Below are positions 8,796 to 18,258 of a stretch of 54,790 nt of DNA, in pieces. The stretch is from CAZTHK01 sp964613215. Lineage in GTDB: Bacteria; Krumholzibacteriota; Krumholzibacteriia; Krumholzibacteriales; CAZTHK01. The stretch's first letter is position 1, and every line of letters begins with the position of its first letter. The DNA lies in NCBI GenBank assembly GCA_964613215.1, contig CAZTHK010000024.1, positions 1-54,790 of the forward strand. The letters are read 5' to 3'. Below the pieces are notes generated by a model that was given only the letters and a program-made list of their open reading frames with translations, made no database searches and had not been told where the DNA came from. The position numbers and the translations under genes are program-made.

Positions 8796-9684
8796 GTTTT
8801 TCTATCCTTTCCTTGGCCTCCTCCACTATCCTGCCACTGGAGTGGAGATTCAGATTCACTACTTTTCTGTAATATCTTATTGCCTGCTCCCTTTCCCCCT
8901 CTCTCATGGATATCTCACCCAGCAGAAAGAGCGCTCTTCCCCGTATCAATATATTTTTTGCCGTGGAGACCAGTTCGGTTAACATGTTTTCTGCTTCCAG
9001 GATATCTTCTTCATCATAACAATTCCTGGCTTCTCGATATATCAGATTCTCCAGGTTCCATCTTGCCGTCGATTTGAATCTGCTTTTGGTATATCTATTC
9101 AGCAGTTCGCGGTAGATTGCTATCGATTCCTCTGTGTCTCCGGTACCCTCATACGCCTGTGCAAGTTCCATCATTTTTTGGGCAGTTCCGGTAGTATCCT
9201 GGTAATGCTCAAGATAACGATTCAGATAAAAGATGGCCCGTTCATATTTTCTCCCCTCCAGCATGATCTCACCGGCTATGGCATCATACCTGCCCAGGCT
9301 AAGTTCATCCCTGTAGTTGAGAGCTTTACTGAGAAAACGCCTCCCCTGTTGCCGGTCTCCCTTCCGGAAACTCTTAACCGCCCATTCTGAGTAGATCTCG
9401 GCTACATTACCAGCCAGGGTGGAATCCATGGCCCATGCCTGAACGAAGGAATTTTCAGCATCTGTCTCTTTCCCCAGATGCAGCAATGCCCTGGCCTCCA
9501 GAATGAGAAGCTTGGGGGTCCTGTCGCCCCCCCTTTTGAAATGATGCCTTATTATGTAAATAGCCTCTGTATACTGACCCCTCCCAATCTCCTTCTCAGC
9601 CTTCTGGTAAGGGGTTTCCTTTTCACACGAGATTATTATGAAAAGCACCAGTAATATTCCGTAATAAAATACCCTGCTCTTCAT
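8779..9684 (-). CDS. TPR-repeat lipoprotein
   Basis: This predicted outer-membrane lipoprotein of 301 aa starts with a 20-residue lipoprotein signal (lipobox IIISC), then TPR-like helix pairs to the C-terminus (for example AEKEIGRGQYTEAIYII and AQAYEGTGDTEESIAIYREL). I chose ATG 9684 because it gives a standard-length lipoprotein signal; a GTG at 9720 is in frame and cannot be excluded. It overlaps the BamD-like gene by 17 bp and follows the exported protein gene, so the three are likely one unit. TPRs indicate protein-protein contacts, perhaps with the BAM machinery; the specific role is unknown. Confidence 0.8.
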   Translation of the reverse strand: MKSRVFYYGILLVLFIIISCEKETPYQKAEKEIGRGQYTEAIYIIRHHFKRGGDRTPKLLILEARALLHLGKETDAENSFVQAWAMDSTLAGNVAEIYSEWAVKSFRKGDRQQGRRFLSKALNYRDELSLGRYDAIAGEIMLEGRKYERAIFYLNRYLEHYQDTTGTAQKMMELAQAYEGTGDTEESIAIYRELLNRYTKSRFKSTARWNLENLIYREARNCYDEEDILEAENMLTELVSTAKNILIRGRALFLLGEISMREGEREQAIRYYRKVVNLNLHSSGRIVEEAKERIEKLELSQ

Positions 9685-9727
9685 ATCTGGATAAGTCAAT
9701 TCTGAACTCACCCGCCCCACCCCGCTA

Positions 9728-10420
9728 TTAACCTTCGTCCTGATTGGAAAAGAATAGATATATCAAACCGGTAACAATTCCGCCAACCACAATCGGTTCC
9801 ACTAGTCTGCTCCATCGTACTTCGTGCCTCTCCGGCATGGTGAATGCCTGACTGGGATCTTCAACCCTGTCCAGATCGGAATATGGTATAACATCCTGAT
9901 AGCTCTTCCGGGTCTCTCCGACCCACACGATATCACCACTGTCCAGATCCACCAGTTGTGAGAAAACTGCTATCTGTGCCTCCCTCTCCACCTGCTTTTC
10001 ACCTATCCAGTATTTCCTGGAGATAGCGGGATAGCGCAGTGACATCTTGAGCAGCTGGTACGAAAACCTGTAATCAGCGATATTACTTTCCTTCACACCA
10101 TCGGGCAGTTTCTCCGTAGTTACCCGGTAACCTGCCTCCTTCATAATGGATACCAGTTTGTTGGTGAATACAAAATCAAAATCACTGCTGCTCCTCTCCA
10201 TATGAAGCCGGATCAGCCTGTTTCCCGGTATCCCGGGCATATTGGATATCAGCTCACTGACAGTACGCTCACTCACATGATCTATAACCTCAAAGTTGGT
10301 CATTATATCCTCATTGGAATCCTTCCCTGAGTTCCGGGGCGCCTCCGCAATGGCGGAGCTGATCAGACAGAGGGCGAGAAACAATCCACAAATAAAACAT
10401 CTAATTTTGAAAATTCTCAA
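9728..10420 (-). CDS. Exported protein with C-terminal membrane helix, function unknown
   Basis: I do not recognise this family. With the TTG start at 10420 (GGAGG 8 nt upstream) it is 230 aa with a clear signal peptide (residues 1-26, ending SSAIAEA). The soluble middle part has a mixed alpha/beta look (FDFVFTNKLVSIMKEAGYRV; SQLVDLDSGDIVWVGE). A hydrophobic segment near the C-terminus (VEPIVVGGIVTGLIYLFF) could anchor it. An upstream in-frame ATG at 10525 would add 35 residues with no signal character. The DxxSGxIVWxGE pattern recalls CsgG/FlgO-like periplasmic proteins that test lipoprotein or outer-membrane function, but this is only a resemblance. It lies between rimO and two TPR lipoproteins. 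Confidence 0.7.
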   Translation of the reverse strand: MRIFKIRCFICGLFLALCLISSAIAEAPRNSGKDSNEDIMTNFEVIDHVSERTVSELISNMPGIPGNRLIRLHMERSSSDFDFVFTNKLVSIMKEAGYRVTTEKLPDGVKESNIADYRFSYQLLKMSLRYPAISRKYWIGEKQVEREAQIAVFSQLVDLDSGDIVWVGETRKSYQDVIPYSDLDRVEDPSQAFTMPERHEVRWSRLVEPIVVGGIVTGLIYLFFSNQDEG

Positions 10421-10534
10421 ACATTGACCTCCCTGGCGCTCCTTATTTGTCGGGCTAACTTGAAAATTCGATTTCTTATCATGCGTGTTAATATATAATA
10501 CTGTTTCCTCATCCGCCAATGTCAATCTAAATCT

Positions 10535-11896
10535 TTATTCCAGATAGCAAAAAAGATTGTATGGATCTGTACTTCTCACCTCAGCCGTTACCATACTTCC
10601 CTGCTGATACATCCTTCCGGAGAGATAGCAAACTCCGTCTATCTCATAACACTGCCCATAGTACCTCCCCGCTCCCCATATATGTTCAGCTGGTCTCATT
10701 CCAGCCTGAATAGTTTCATCCACCAGTATCTCCAATCTTCTGTTCTCCAGCCTGCTCAACCGGGATTGGGAAATATCCATCTGCAGGTCCATTATCTCAT
10801 CCCTGCGAAACCGGGATTCCTCTTCCGGCACCGGAGGTTTCAGGGATGCCGCCGGAGTTCCCCTCATGGGGGCAAACTCGAATACACCTGCGTGATCAAA
10901 CTCGAACCGCTCCATAAAGGAAACCAGCTCTGAATAGTCATCCCTGTTCTCTCCCGGGAATCCAACCATCACCGTAGTCCTAAGTACCATTGACTCCGGC
11001 CCCGACCTCAAGGTATCGAAGATCCTGTTCAGATCCCGGGACCGGTAACCCCTTCCCATCCTTTTCAGAATGGAATCAGAGGCATGCTGTACCGGAATAT
11101 CCAGATAGGGAAGAATCACTCCCTCTCCAATCAGTTCCAACAGAGAGTCTGGATCGATGTGAGCGGGATGAAGGTACATCAGGCGAAGCCACATATCACC
11201 AACTATCTCTTTCATCCTCCTCAAGAGACTCTCCAGGTCATAGTTCCCCCGGAGGTCATGACCCCATGAGCTGGTATCCTGGGCTATTATCACTATCTCC
11301 TTGACCCCCAGGCGGCTGAGTGATTCCGCCTCATCGAGGATACCCTCCGGATCCCTGCTCTTCAACCCGCCCCTGAGAGAAGGGATAATACAATAACTGC
11401 AGTGGTTGGAACACCCCTCTGCAATCTTCAGATATGCCAGATGGGGAGGGCTGAACAGCCTTCTGCCCGGGATCTCCGGCCTTTCCATCAGCTTAGCCCG
11501 CCCGGTGAATTTCCCCGCTTTATCCGGCTGGATCTCCGGCCTTACAGCCAGGGATCTCATGCTCCCCACATCCATAAAGCAGTCCACCTCCGGAAACAAA
11601 CCGGGGAGTACTCTCCCCTCCCTGGATACCAGGCAACCCAGAACAGCCAGTTTCTGCCACTCCTGCTTTCCCTCTATGACCCTCAATATCTCACCCACCG
11701 ATTCTTCCTCCGCCCCGGGTATGAATGCGCATGTGGTTATAACCAGAAGATATGCCAGGGAAGGATCTGAAACCTCTTTCCATCCCCTGGAATCCAGTTC
11801 ATAGGCTGCCCTTTCTGCATCTTCCAGATTCTTGGGACATCCCAGATTAAAGAAAAAATATGTCAGAGGAGGGAATGCCTGATCAAAGCTCTTCAT
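10535..11896 (-). CDS. rimO: Ribosomal protein S12 methylthiotransferase
   Basis: RimO adds a methylthio group to an aspartate of ribosomal protein S12 using two 4Fe-4S clusters and SAM. The 453-aa protein has the N-terminal UPF0004 domain with cluster cysteines 20, 56 and 88, the radical SAM motif CSNHCSYC (Cys162, 166, 169) and a C-terminal TRAM-like domain. The NLGCPKN and VQHASD motifs favour RimO over the tRNA enzyme MiaB. Its ATG overlaps the end of ftsK by 14 bp, with AGGGAAG as ribosome site. Confidence 0.93.
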   Translation of the reverse strand: MKSFDQAFPPLTYFFFNLGCPKNLEDAERAAYELDSRGWKEVSDPSLAYLLVITTCAFIPGAEEESVGEILRVIEGKQEWQKLAVLGCLVSREGRVLPGLFPEVDCFMDVGSMRSLAVRPEIQPDKAGKFTGRAKLMERPEIPGRRLFSPPHLAYLKIAEGCSNHCSYCIIPSLRGGLKSRDPEGILDEAESLSRLGVKEIVIIAQDTSSWGHDLRGNYDLESLLRRMKEIVGDMWLRLMYLHPAHIDPDSLLELIGEGVILPYLDIPVQHASDSILKRMGRGYRSRDLNRIFDTLRSGPESMVLRTTVMVGFPGENRDDYSELVSFMERFEFDHAGVFEFAPMRGTPAASLKPPVPEEESRFRRDEIMDLQMDISQSRLSRLENRRLEILVDETIQAGMRPAEHIWGAGRYYGQCYEIDGVCYLSGRMYQQGSMVTAEVRSTDPYNLFCYLE

Positions 11897-14024
11897 ACTC
11901 TTCCCTGCTTACCAGTACTTTTCTGGCCTTACTCCCCTCGAACGGCCCCACTACACCTGCCTGCTCCAGCATATCAATCAGCCGGGCGGCCCTGGCATAG
12001 CCGATCCTCAGCCTTCTCTGCAGTAGTGATATGGACCCCTGCTGGTGAAGAATTACCAGTTCCCTGGCCTTGTCAAACAGTTCGTCATCACCTTCCTCCA
12101 GGCTTAACTCTTCCTCAACCTTTTCCCCTACTGAAAGGTCCAGAGATTCCTCCCCATTCTGGAATTTCTTCCAGTAAGAGGTAATATTTTCCACATCCCT
12201 TTCCGAGACATAGGAACCCTGAAGCCTCTTGGGCATGGGCAGATCTTTGGGAAGGTAGAGCATATCTCCGTTGCCAAGAAGCTTTTCCGCACCGTTGGTG
12301 TCCAGGATGGTACGGGAGTCGGTCTTGGAGGTGACCTGAAAGGCGATTCTGCAGGGGAAGTTCGCCTTGATCAGTCCGGTCACTATGTCCACGGAGGGAC
12401 GCTGGGTGGCAAAAACGAGATGGATTCCCACCGCCCTGGCCATCTGTGACAGCCTGGTAATCGGTTTATAAATATCCTTGCCCAGAGAAACCATTATATC
12501 GGCGAGTTCGTCAATTATAGTAATGTAATAGGGAAGCTTCTTCAACTCCTCGCCATCCTCCGGATGGATGAATTTTTCATTCTCCACCTTCCGGTTATAA
12601 CTTTTGATATTCTTCACCCCGGCTGCAGCCAGGAGCTTATAACGGCGGTCCATCTCACTGGTCATCACCTTGAGTGCCTTCATGGTATCCTTCGATTCTG
12701 TAATCACCGGATGCAGAAGATGAGGAACACCATTATAGGATATCAGCTCCAGGCGTTTGGGATCGACCATCACGAATCTGCAGGTGGCCGGAGTGTGCCT
12801 GAGAAGGAGGGATAGTATGATAGAATTAATGCAAACACTCTTTCCGCTTCCGGTTGCTCCGGCAATCAGAAGATGGGGCATATCCGATATGTCGGCATAG
12901 TATGGCCTACCATCCACTGTCTTGCCCAGAGCTATGTTAAGGTTTTCATCCCCGGGAGGCATATTTACCTCCATCTCCTTCAGTGTCACCATCTGGGGCT
13001 GAGGGTTTGGAACTTCTATACCCACTGCTCCCTTTCCGGGAATAGGTGCCTGAATTCGAATAGAACGTGCAGCCAGAGCCAGTGACAAATCATCCACCCG
13101 GTTGGCTATCTGGCTTACCTTCACCCCGGAATCCGGAACATACTCAAAGGTGGTTACCACCGGTCCCGGCCTCACCTCCCTGATCTGACCCCTCAAACCA
13201 AAATCAGCCAGTTTGTCCTCTATTATCTCCGATCGTTTAACCAGCTCGGCCCTGGTATAGGAAACCTCTCCCCCCCCGGTGCTTTCCATTAAGGAGGAAT
13301 CGGGAAGGGGTGCCGAATCGGCTGAAGTTGCCGTGGGAGTATGATCGATCTGTTTATCCGTCTCCCTGGATGATGTATCCTCCTTTCCGGTACCCCCGGT
13401 TATCTTCAGGTTCTCTGCAGATTTACGCCTGGCAGTCTTTCTCTCAGCCTCCCCTGGCCCCTCCTTCCTTCTGGAGTTGACTTTTACCCTCTCCTTGGCC
13501 CGGCGTTTTATCTGCGGCAATTCCAATTTCCGGAGGGATATACCCTTTATCTTCTCTGCCAGAATCCTGAAATGGGGAAAGAACACAACTGTTAACACCA
13601 CAGCCAGGGCAGCATAAAGAATAATAAATGTGCCTACTCTTCCGATAAGCAATTCCAGAAAATCCCTGGTATTAACCGCTATAAGACCTCCCGCCTCAGA
13701 ATTGCCGTATGCAGCCAGTATGCTGAAAATGATCCAGGCAGCTGCCGAGAGGCAGATAATCTGCTTCCTGTAGCGGCTGAGGGGAATACCGGCAAAAGTG
13801 ACTGCTCCCCAGTAACCAAGGAAAACCACCAGAATCCAGGAGAATATATTTCCCAGGCCTACTCTGAGTACTTCAGCCACGGTGGCTCCCAGAGGACCAC
13901 AGAGGTTATCCACATTCCAGAAAGCTCCCCAGTCTGAAGGCTGGTACGACCAGAGGGATACCCCTGAAAAGAGAGCCAGTGTGATAAGCAGAACACCGGT
14001 TATGAATTTTCTTTTACTCTTCAT
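11883..14024 (-). CDS. ftsK: DNA translocase FtsK/SpoIIIE
   Basis: This membrane-anchored hexameric motor pumps DNA at the division septum and activates dimer resolution. The 713-aa protein has about four N-terminal membrane helices (8-25, 55-80, 88-106, 125-148), a short charged linker (170-250), the motor domain with Walker A at 389-397 (GATGSGKSV) and Walker B (ITIIDELADIM), and the C-terminal winged-helix gamma domain (about 645-705) that reads KOPS-type sites. The linker is much shorter than in E. coli FtsK, as in most phyla. The start ATG has no good ribosome site; a tiny ORF with a good site precedes it (14032-14064). Confidence 0.95.
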   Translation of the reverse strand: MKSKRKFITGVLLITLALFSGVSLWSYQPSDWGAFWNVDNLCGPLGATVAEVLRVGLGNIFSWILVVFLGYWGAVTFAGIPLSRYRKQIICLSAAAWIIFSILAAYGNSEAGGLIAVNTRDFLELLIGRVGTFIILYAALAVVLTVVFFPHFRILAEKIKGISLRKLELPQIKRRAKERVKVNSRRKEGPGEAERKTARRKSAENLKITGGTGKEDTSSRETDKQIDHTPTATSADSAPLPDSSLMESTGGGEVSYTRAELVKRSEIIEDKLADFGLRGQIREVRPGPVVTTFEYVPDSGVKVSQIANRVDDLSLALAARSIRIQAPIPGKGAVGIEVPNPQPQMVTLKEMEVNMPPGDENLNIALGKTVDGRPYYADISDMPHLLIAGATGSGKSVCINSIILSLLLRHTPATCRFVMVDPKRLELISYNGVPHLLHPVITESKDTMKALKVMTSEMDRRYKLLAAAGVKNIKSYNRKVENEKFIHPEDGEELKKLPYYITIIDELADIMVSLGKDIYKPITRLSQMARAVGIHLVFATQRPSVDIVTGLIKANFPCRIAFQVTSKTDSRTILDTNGAEKLLGNGDMLYLPKDLPMPKRLQGSYVSERDVENITSYWKKFQNGEESLDLSVGEKVEEELSLEEGDDELFDKARELVILHQQGSISLLQRRLRIGYARAARLIDMLEQAGVVGPFEGSKARKVLVSREEYEEL

Positions 14025-14031
14025 ACCAACT

Positions 14032-14064
14032 TTATCCGCAGCTTAATCCTCCGGCGATAGACAT
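14032..14064 (-). CDS. Possible 10-residue leader peptide upstream of ftsK
   Basis: ATG at 14064 follows GGGAGG by 7 nt and reads MSIAGGLSCG before TAA at 14032, seven bases before the ftsK ATG. Because ftsK itself lacks a good ribosome site, the mini-ORF could deliver ribosomes to it by coupling. This is a candidate only; such short ORFs also arise by chance. Confidence 0.3.
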   Translation of the reverse strand: MSIAGGLSCG

Positions 14065-14136
14065 CTTTCGTCCTCCCGGCTACTGTTTTACCTCAACGGC
14101 AATTCAGTATGCAGCTGATAACATTCTCCCTCACTA

Positions 14137-14832
14137 CTATCTTTTTTTATCAATGATTTTTTTAAAGGTAAAGCAATTTCTTGAAATATTGCCCCCTAAC
14201 AGAGCTGAGACAGGGGCAATTCCGTCCGCTCCGGAATGGATGACCTGCCGGGCATTATCAGGGGTTATTCCGCCTATTGCCACCAGAGTTATATCTACCT
14301 TTTCCCTGACCCGGGCCAGAAAATCTGTGCCCACTGTCTTTACCCCTGGTTTGGTGGGAGAGTCGAATATGGCGCCCGCCGAGAGATAATCTATATCCTT
14401 TCCCTTCAGCTTTCGGACTTGATCCAGGCGGTGAATGGTGCATCCTATTATTGCTTCCGGCCCCAGTACTGTTCTGGCCAAATCAGGGCTTTCATCTGTC
14501 TCGCCCAGATGAACTCCCTCTGCTCCCATTTCCCCGGCAAGATATGGATCATCATTGACAATTAACGGCACACGGAACTGTTTTGACATGGATATAATAT
14601 CCTCCAGATCCTTCCGCTTCAGATCAAGCGGTAAATCCTTGGCCCTGTACTGAATGATATCCACACCCCCGTCCAGCAGATGACGGGTGGACTGTTTCAC
14701 CGCCTCAGGTGCTACTACCGACCGGTCCAGGATAGCGTAAAGAAAAGGAGAAGGAGGAAGCTTAGACTCTCCCCTTCTTCCCTCTGCTTCTCCGGAAAAG
14801 TGCTTCTTCTCCTGCTCATTCCGCTCTTTCAT
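14137..14832 (-). CDS. thiE: Thiamine-phosphate synthase (ThiE/TenI family)
   Basis: ThiE couples the thiazole and pyrimidine moieties to give thiamine phosphate. The 231-aa protein has a charged N-terminal extension (about 1-28) and then a TIM barrel with IIQYRAKD (pyrophosphate-binding region), VNDDPYLA, GVHLGETD, IGCTIH and IGGITPDNA. In ThiE the IGCTIH position usually has Ser before the His, so a TenI-like role is possible. No other thiamine gene and no TPP riboswitch were seen nearby; it lies between comB and ftsK in a mixed housekeeping run. Confidence 0.8.
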   Translation of the reverse strand: MKERNEQEKKHFSGEAEGRRGESKLPPSPFLYAILDRSVVAPEAVKQSTRHLLDGGVDIIQYRAKDLPLDLKRKDLEDIISMSKQFRVPLIVNDDPYLAGEMGAEGVHLGETDESPDLARTVLGPEAIIGCTIHRLDQVRKLKGKDIDYLSAGAIFDSPTKPGVKTVGTDFLARVREKVDITLVAIGGITPDNARQVIHSGADGIAPVSALLGGNISRNCFTFKKIIDKKR

Positions 14833-14859
14833 TATCTCCCTTCCACTTTCATCCGGTCT

Positions 14860-15585
14860 TCAGGCCCTGATTGTATTTCCCTCCATCCGGGGTACCAGCC
14901 CGGAGATATCAAGCCTGGAACAGTACTCCACATCCCGGTGGTATCCCATCTCCTTCAACCTCCTTCCCCGGTCGCATCCCTCCAGGAACCCCAGAGTATT
15001 GTCCGAATGATTCCGGGATAGCTGGATAGCTATCCTTCCGGCATCCCCCACTTCCTCTTCATCCACACTTTCCCCTAATTTCTCCAGCAGTATCCCGCAG
15101 CAGAGAAGATCCTCAGCAGCAAGGTCGCCCTCCGAGCCGCTGCATATCAAAGCTATATCCTCTTCATCCCTTATCCGGCCGGCCACTTCACCCACATTGT
15201 TAAGTGAACATATCAACAGCTTTTCCGCTTTTCCCGCCGATGTTATAGCCCGGGTCCCGTTGGAGGTAAACAGAATTACTGTCTTTGATTCTACCTTCTC
15301 CGGAATCATTTCGGAGGGCGAGTTGAATAGATCAAACCCCTCAATGGGCAGCCCCCTGCGTTCGCCCACCAGTATCTTGGATCCTCTTCCACCACTTCCC
15401 CCGGCCAGCCTTACTGCTGCATCCATACTGTTGACAGGTATAACACCGCTGGCGCCACTTTCCAGTGCCGCCACCACACTGCTGGTAGCCCTCAATACGT
15501 CAATAACCACCACCAATCTTCCCTGAAAACTCACTCCGTCCGTGGTTTCAACGGTGGGAAATACATCCATATCCATATCAGCCAT
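14860..15585 (-). CDS. comB: 2-phosphosulfolactate phosphatase family protein
   Basis: ComB hydrolyses 2-phosphosulfolactate to sulfolactate in methanogen coenzyme M synthesis; homologues are widespread in bacteria with no CoM, where the substrate is uncertain. The 241-aa protein has the family stretches VVIDVLRATSSVV near the N-terminus, the GxRxGLPIEGFDLFNSP region (with GERRG) and LFTSNGTRAI. ComA and ComC were not seen in the window, so the physiological role here is open. It lies 23 bp after accC and 27 bp before thiE, in the same orientation. Confidence 0.85.
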   Translation of the reverse strand: MADMDMDVFPTVETTDGVSFQGRLVVVIDVLRATSSVVAALESGASGVIPVNSMDAAVRLAGGSGGRGSKILVGERRGLPIEGFDLFNSPSEMIPEKVESKTVILFTSNGTRAITSAGKAEKLLICSLNNVGEVAGRIRDEEDIALICSGSEGDLAAEDLLCCGILLEKLGESVDEEEVGDAGRIAIQLSRNHSDNTLGFLEGCDRGRRLKEMGYHRDVEYCSRLDISGLVPRMEGNTIRA

Positions 15586-15608
15586 ACCTGAAGTGCCTTG
15601 TTAAGTGA

Positions 15609-16946
15609 CTATTTCATCCACTTATCTATCATAGCAGTATGAAATTCAGCCCTGGTATACTCCTCACTCTCGAGCAGACTTCTAAGAAAGGGTATGGTAG
15701 TTTTGACCCCTTCTATTATGGTTTCATCCAGTGATCTTATCATGCGCCTTCTGGCCTCCTCCCGGTCAGCTCCCCATACGATAACCTTTGCCAGAAGCGA
15801 ATCATAATACGGCGGCACCAGGTATCCGGCATATATATGGGAATCAACCCTTACCCCTGTTCCACCCGGTGCATGATAGAAAGAAATCCTTCCCGGAGAA
15901 GGTTTGAAATTCTTCTCCGGGTCTTCCGCATTCAAACGGCACTCTATGGCGTGCCCATTTAATTTTACATTCCTTTCGAATACAGTACTGCTTCCTTCAG
16001 CCTCCACCATAATCTGTTCCTTTATCAGATCCAGACCGGTAACCATTTCGGTAACCGGATGCTCCACCTGTACCCGGGTATTCATCTCCAGAAAGTACAC
16101 TCTCTCTTCATCTACCAGAAACTCCACCGTCCCCAGTGAGTTATATTTTATCGCCGCTGCTCCCTGTACGGCGTACTGCCGCAGGGTTCGCCGGGTCTCC
16201 TCCGATATTCCCGGAGATGGCGATTCTTCTATCAGCTTCTGGTGTTTTCTCTGAATACTGCACTCCCTCTCTCCCAGATCAACTACCTCTCCCCTTCCGT
16301 TTCCGATGACCTGAATCTCAACATGACGGGGAGAAGTCAGATATTTCTCTATATATATCCCGCTGTCTCCGAAGGATGCCTCCGCCTCCCTGGCGGCCGC
16401 CCTGAACATACTCTTGAGGGAATCCTCCGATTCCACTATCCTTATTCCCCTTCCTCCTCCCCCCGACGCCGCTTTTATCATAACCGGATAACCTATATCT
16501 GCACAAATTGATACGCATTCTTCTTCACCCTCTACAATCCCCTCGCTACCTGGAATTACCGGCAGCCCCGCCTCCTTCATCAGCAACCTGGCGTTGGATT
16601 TATCACCCATCTTCTGCATGACCCCGGGCTTGGGGCCTATCCAGTCTATGCCGCAGGATTCGCATATCTCTGCGAAACGGGCACTTTCGGACAAAAAGCC
16701 GTAACCGGGGTGTATGGCATCAGCATGTGTAATCTCCGCCACTGAGATAACTCTGGGAATATTGAGGTAACTTTCAGATGGATGAGCAGAACCTATACAG
16801 ACAGATTCATCCGCCAGCTTGATATGGAGGGAATCCACATCAGCATCCGAATGAATGGCCACCGTGGACACGCCAAGCTCCCGGCATGCACGGATAACCC
16901 GGAGGGCGATTTCGCCCCTGGCTGCAATCAATACTTTACCGTACAT
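15609..16946 (-). CDS. accC: Biotin carboxylase subunit of acetyl-CoA carboxylase
   Basis: AccC carboxylates biotin on AccB using ATP and bicarbonate, the first step of fatty-acid synthesis. The 445-aa protein has the ATP-grasp fold: an N-terminal domain (KVLIAARGEIALRVIRA), the glycine-rich lid (ASGGGGRGIR), the ERECSIQRKHQK segment and EMNTRVQVEHPVTEM with catalytic residues intact. Its ATG follows the pilT stop by 8 bp. accB is one gene upstream, separated by pilT; accA and accD are not in the window. Confidence 0.96.
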   Translation of the reverse strand: MYGKVLIAARGEIALRVIRACRELGVSTVAIHSDADVDSLHIKLADESVCIGSAHPSESYLNIPRVISVAEITHADAIHPGYGFLSESARFAEICESCGIDWIGPKPGVMQKMGDKSNARLLMKEAGLPVIPGSEGIVEGEEECVSICADIGYPVMIKAASGGGGRGIRIVESEDSLKSMFRAAAREAEASFGDSGIYIEKYLTSPRHVEIQVIGNGRGEVVDLGERECSIQRKHQKLIEESPSPGISEETRRTLRQYAVQGAAAIKYNSLGTVEFLVDEERVYFLEMNTRVQVEHPVTEMVTGLDLIKEQIMVEAEGSSTVFERNVKLNGHAIECRLNAEDPEKNFKPSPGRISFYHAPGGTGVRVDSHIYAGYLVPPYYDSLLAKVIVWGADREEARRRMIRSLDETIIEGVKTTIPFLRSLLESEEYTRAEFHTAMIDKWMK

Positions 16947-16954
16947 TGATAAAT

Positions 16955-18091
16955 CTAAAACTCACCGTCTGAAACACTGCTCTTTCCGGCACCCTCGAAA
17001 TCATCCCATGTCTTATCGCTGGAGGCAGCAATACCCTTCAGTCTCAGGCTGAACTCATGAGGGTTGGAACTGTTTCTCAGGGCTTCTTCCCTGGAGATCC
17101 TGCCACTGGAGAAGAGCTGCATCAACGACTGGTCGAAACTCTGCATCCCATGGGAAGATACTCCCTCCTTTATAGCCTGCTGTATCAAAGATGTCTTGTC
17201 AGGGTCAATAATATAATCCCTTATGGTTGAAGTTACAACCATTACTTCCACCGCCGGAACCCTTCCCTTGCCATCCTTGAGTGGAATAAGCCTCTGAGCA
17301 ATGACCGATTGGAGGGTGGACGAAAGCAGATACCTGATCTCCTGGTGCTGATGAGGGGGGAAGAATGAAATCACCCGGTTGATGGTCTGGGTGGCATCCA
17401 TGGTGTGAAGTGTGGAAAAAACCAGATGTCCTGTATCCGCCGCCATCAGAGCTATCTCCATGGTCATGGCATCCCTTATCTCTCCTACCAGTATTACATC
17501 GGGGTCCTGCCGAAGTATGTGCCTCAGGGCTTCGTGGAAGGAGGTGGTATCGTTGCCAATCTCCCTTTGATTAATTATACTCCTGCCATCATGGTGAAGG
17601 AATTCGATAGGATCCTCTATGGTAATAATGTTCTTGTTTACCCTTCTGTTTATCTCCTCCACCATGGCTGCCAGAGTGGTAGACTTTCCACTGCCCACCG
17701 TTCCGGTTACAAATACCAGGCCCCTCTCTCTCAGAGCCAGATCCTTTATGATCTCAGGCAGATCCAGCTCATCGATAGCCTTGATCTCTACCGGAACGTG
17801 CCTGTATACCATGGCTATAGAACCCCTCTGGACATAGAAATTAGCCCTGAAACGGGCCAGTCCCGCCACCCCGAAGGCAAAATCTACCTCCCTGGTTTTA
17901 CGGAACCGCTCAGCCTGCTTCCTGGTCAATATCTGCTCTGCAATTTCCTCCATCTCCTTTGGTGTCGGCTTCTTGAAATCAAGGTGCCTTAATTTGCCGT
18001 CAACCCTTATGACAGGAGGCAATCCCGCCTTGAGATGCAGATCACTTGCCCTGTGTGTTATCATGGTTTCCAGTGTTTTTTTAATGTTCAT
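16955..18091 (-). CDS. pilT: PilT-type twitching-motility ATPase
   Basis: PilT is the hexameric ATPase that retracts type IV pili. The 378-aa protein has the N-terminal PAS-like domain (ASDLHLKAGLPP), Walker A (GTVGSGKST), the Asp box region (ITIEDPIEFLH), Walker B (LVGEIRD) and the His box (TGHLVFSTLHT). I chose ATG 18091 because it gives the canonical MNIKKTLETM start with AGGA upstream; a longer frame to 18175 lacks family similarity. It is inserted between accB and accC, which are normally adjacent, and no other pilus gene is near. The 167-bp gap to accB may hold a separate promoter. Confidence 0.93.
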   Translation of the reverse strand: MNIKKTLETMITHRASDLHLKAGLPPVIRVDGKLRHLDFKKPTPKEMEEIAEQILTRKQAERFRKTREVDFAFGVAGLARFRANFYVQRGSIAMVYRHVPVEIKAIDELDLPEIIKDLALRERGLVFVTGTVGSGKSTTLAAMVEEINRRVNKNIITIEDPIEFLHHDGRSIINQREIGNDTTSFHEALRHILRQDPDVILVGEIRDAMTMEIALMAADTGHLVFSTLHTMDATQTINRVISFFPPHQHQEIRYLLSSTLQSVIAQRLIPLKDGKGRVPAVEVMVVTSTIRDYIIDPDKTSLIQQAIKEGVSSHGMQSFDQSLMQLFSSGRISREEALRNSSNPHEFSLRLKGIAASSDKTWDDFEGAGKSSVSDGEF

Positions 18092-18258
18092 CTCCGGTCC
18101 TCTCCATAAATGCAATATCTGTTTGTAGCCAACCACGGCCAGAGGAAGAAGCTTAACAGCCCTGATATAGCACAAGTTCCTATCTCACTGACAATTACAC
18201 TACCTTCGCCAATCATCTCAATGAACTTCTGCTGGCTGGATATTATATTTTGCAAGGA

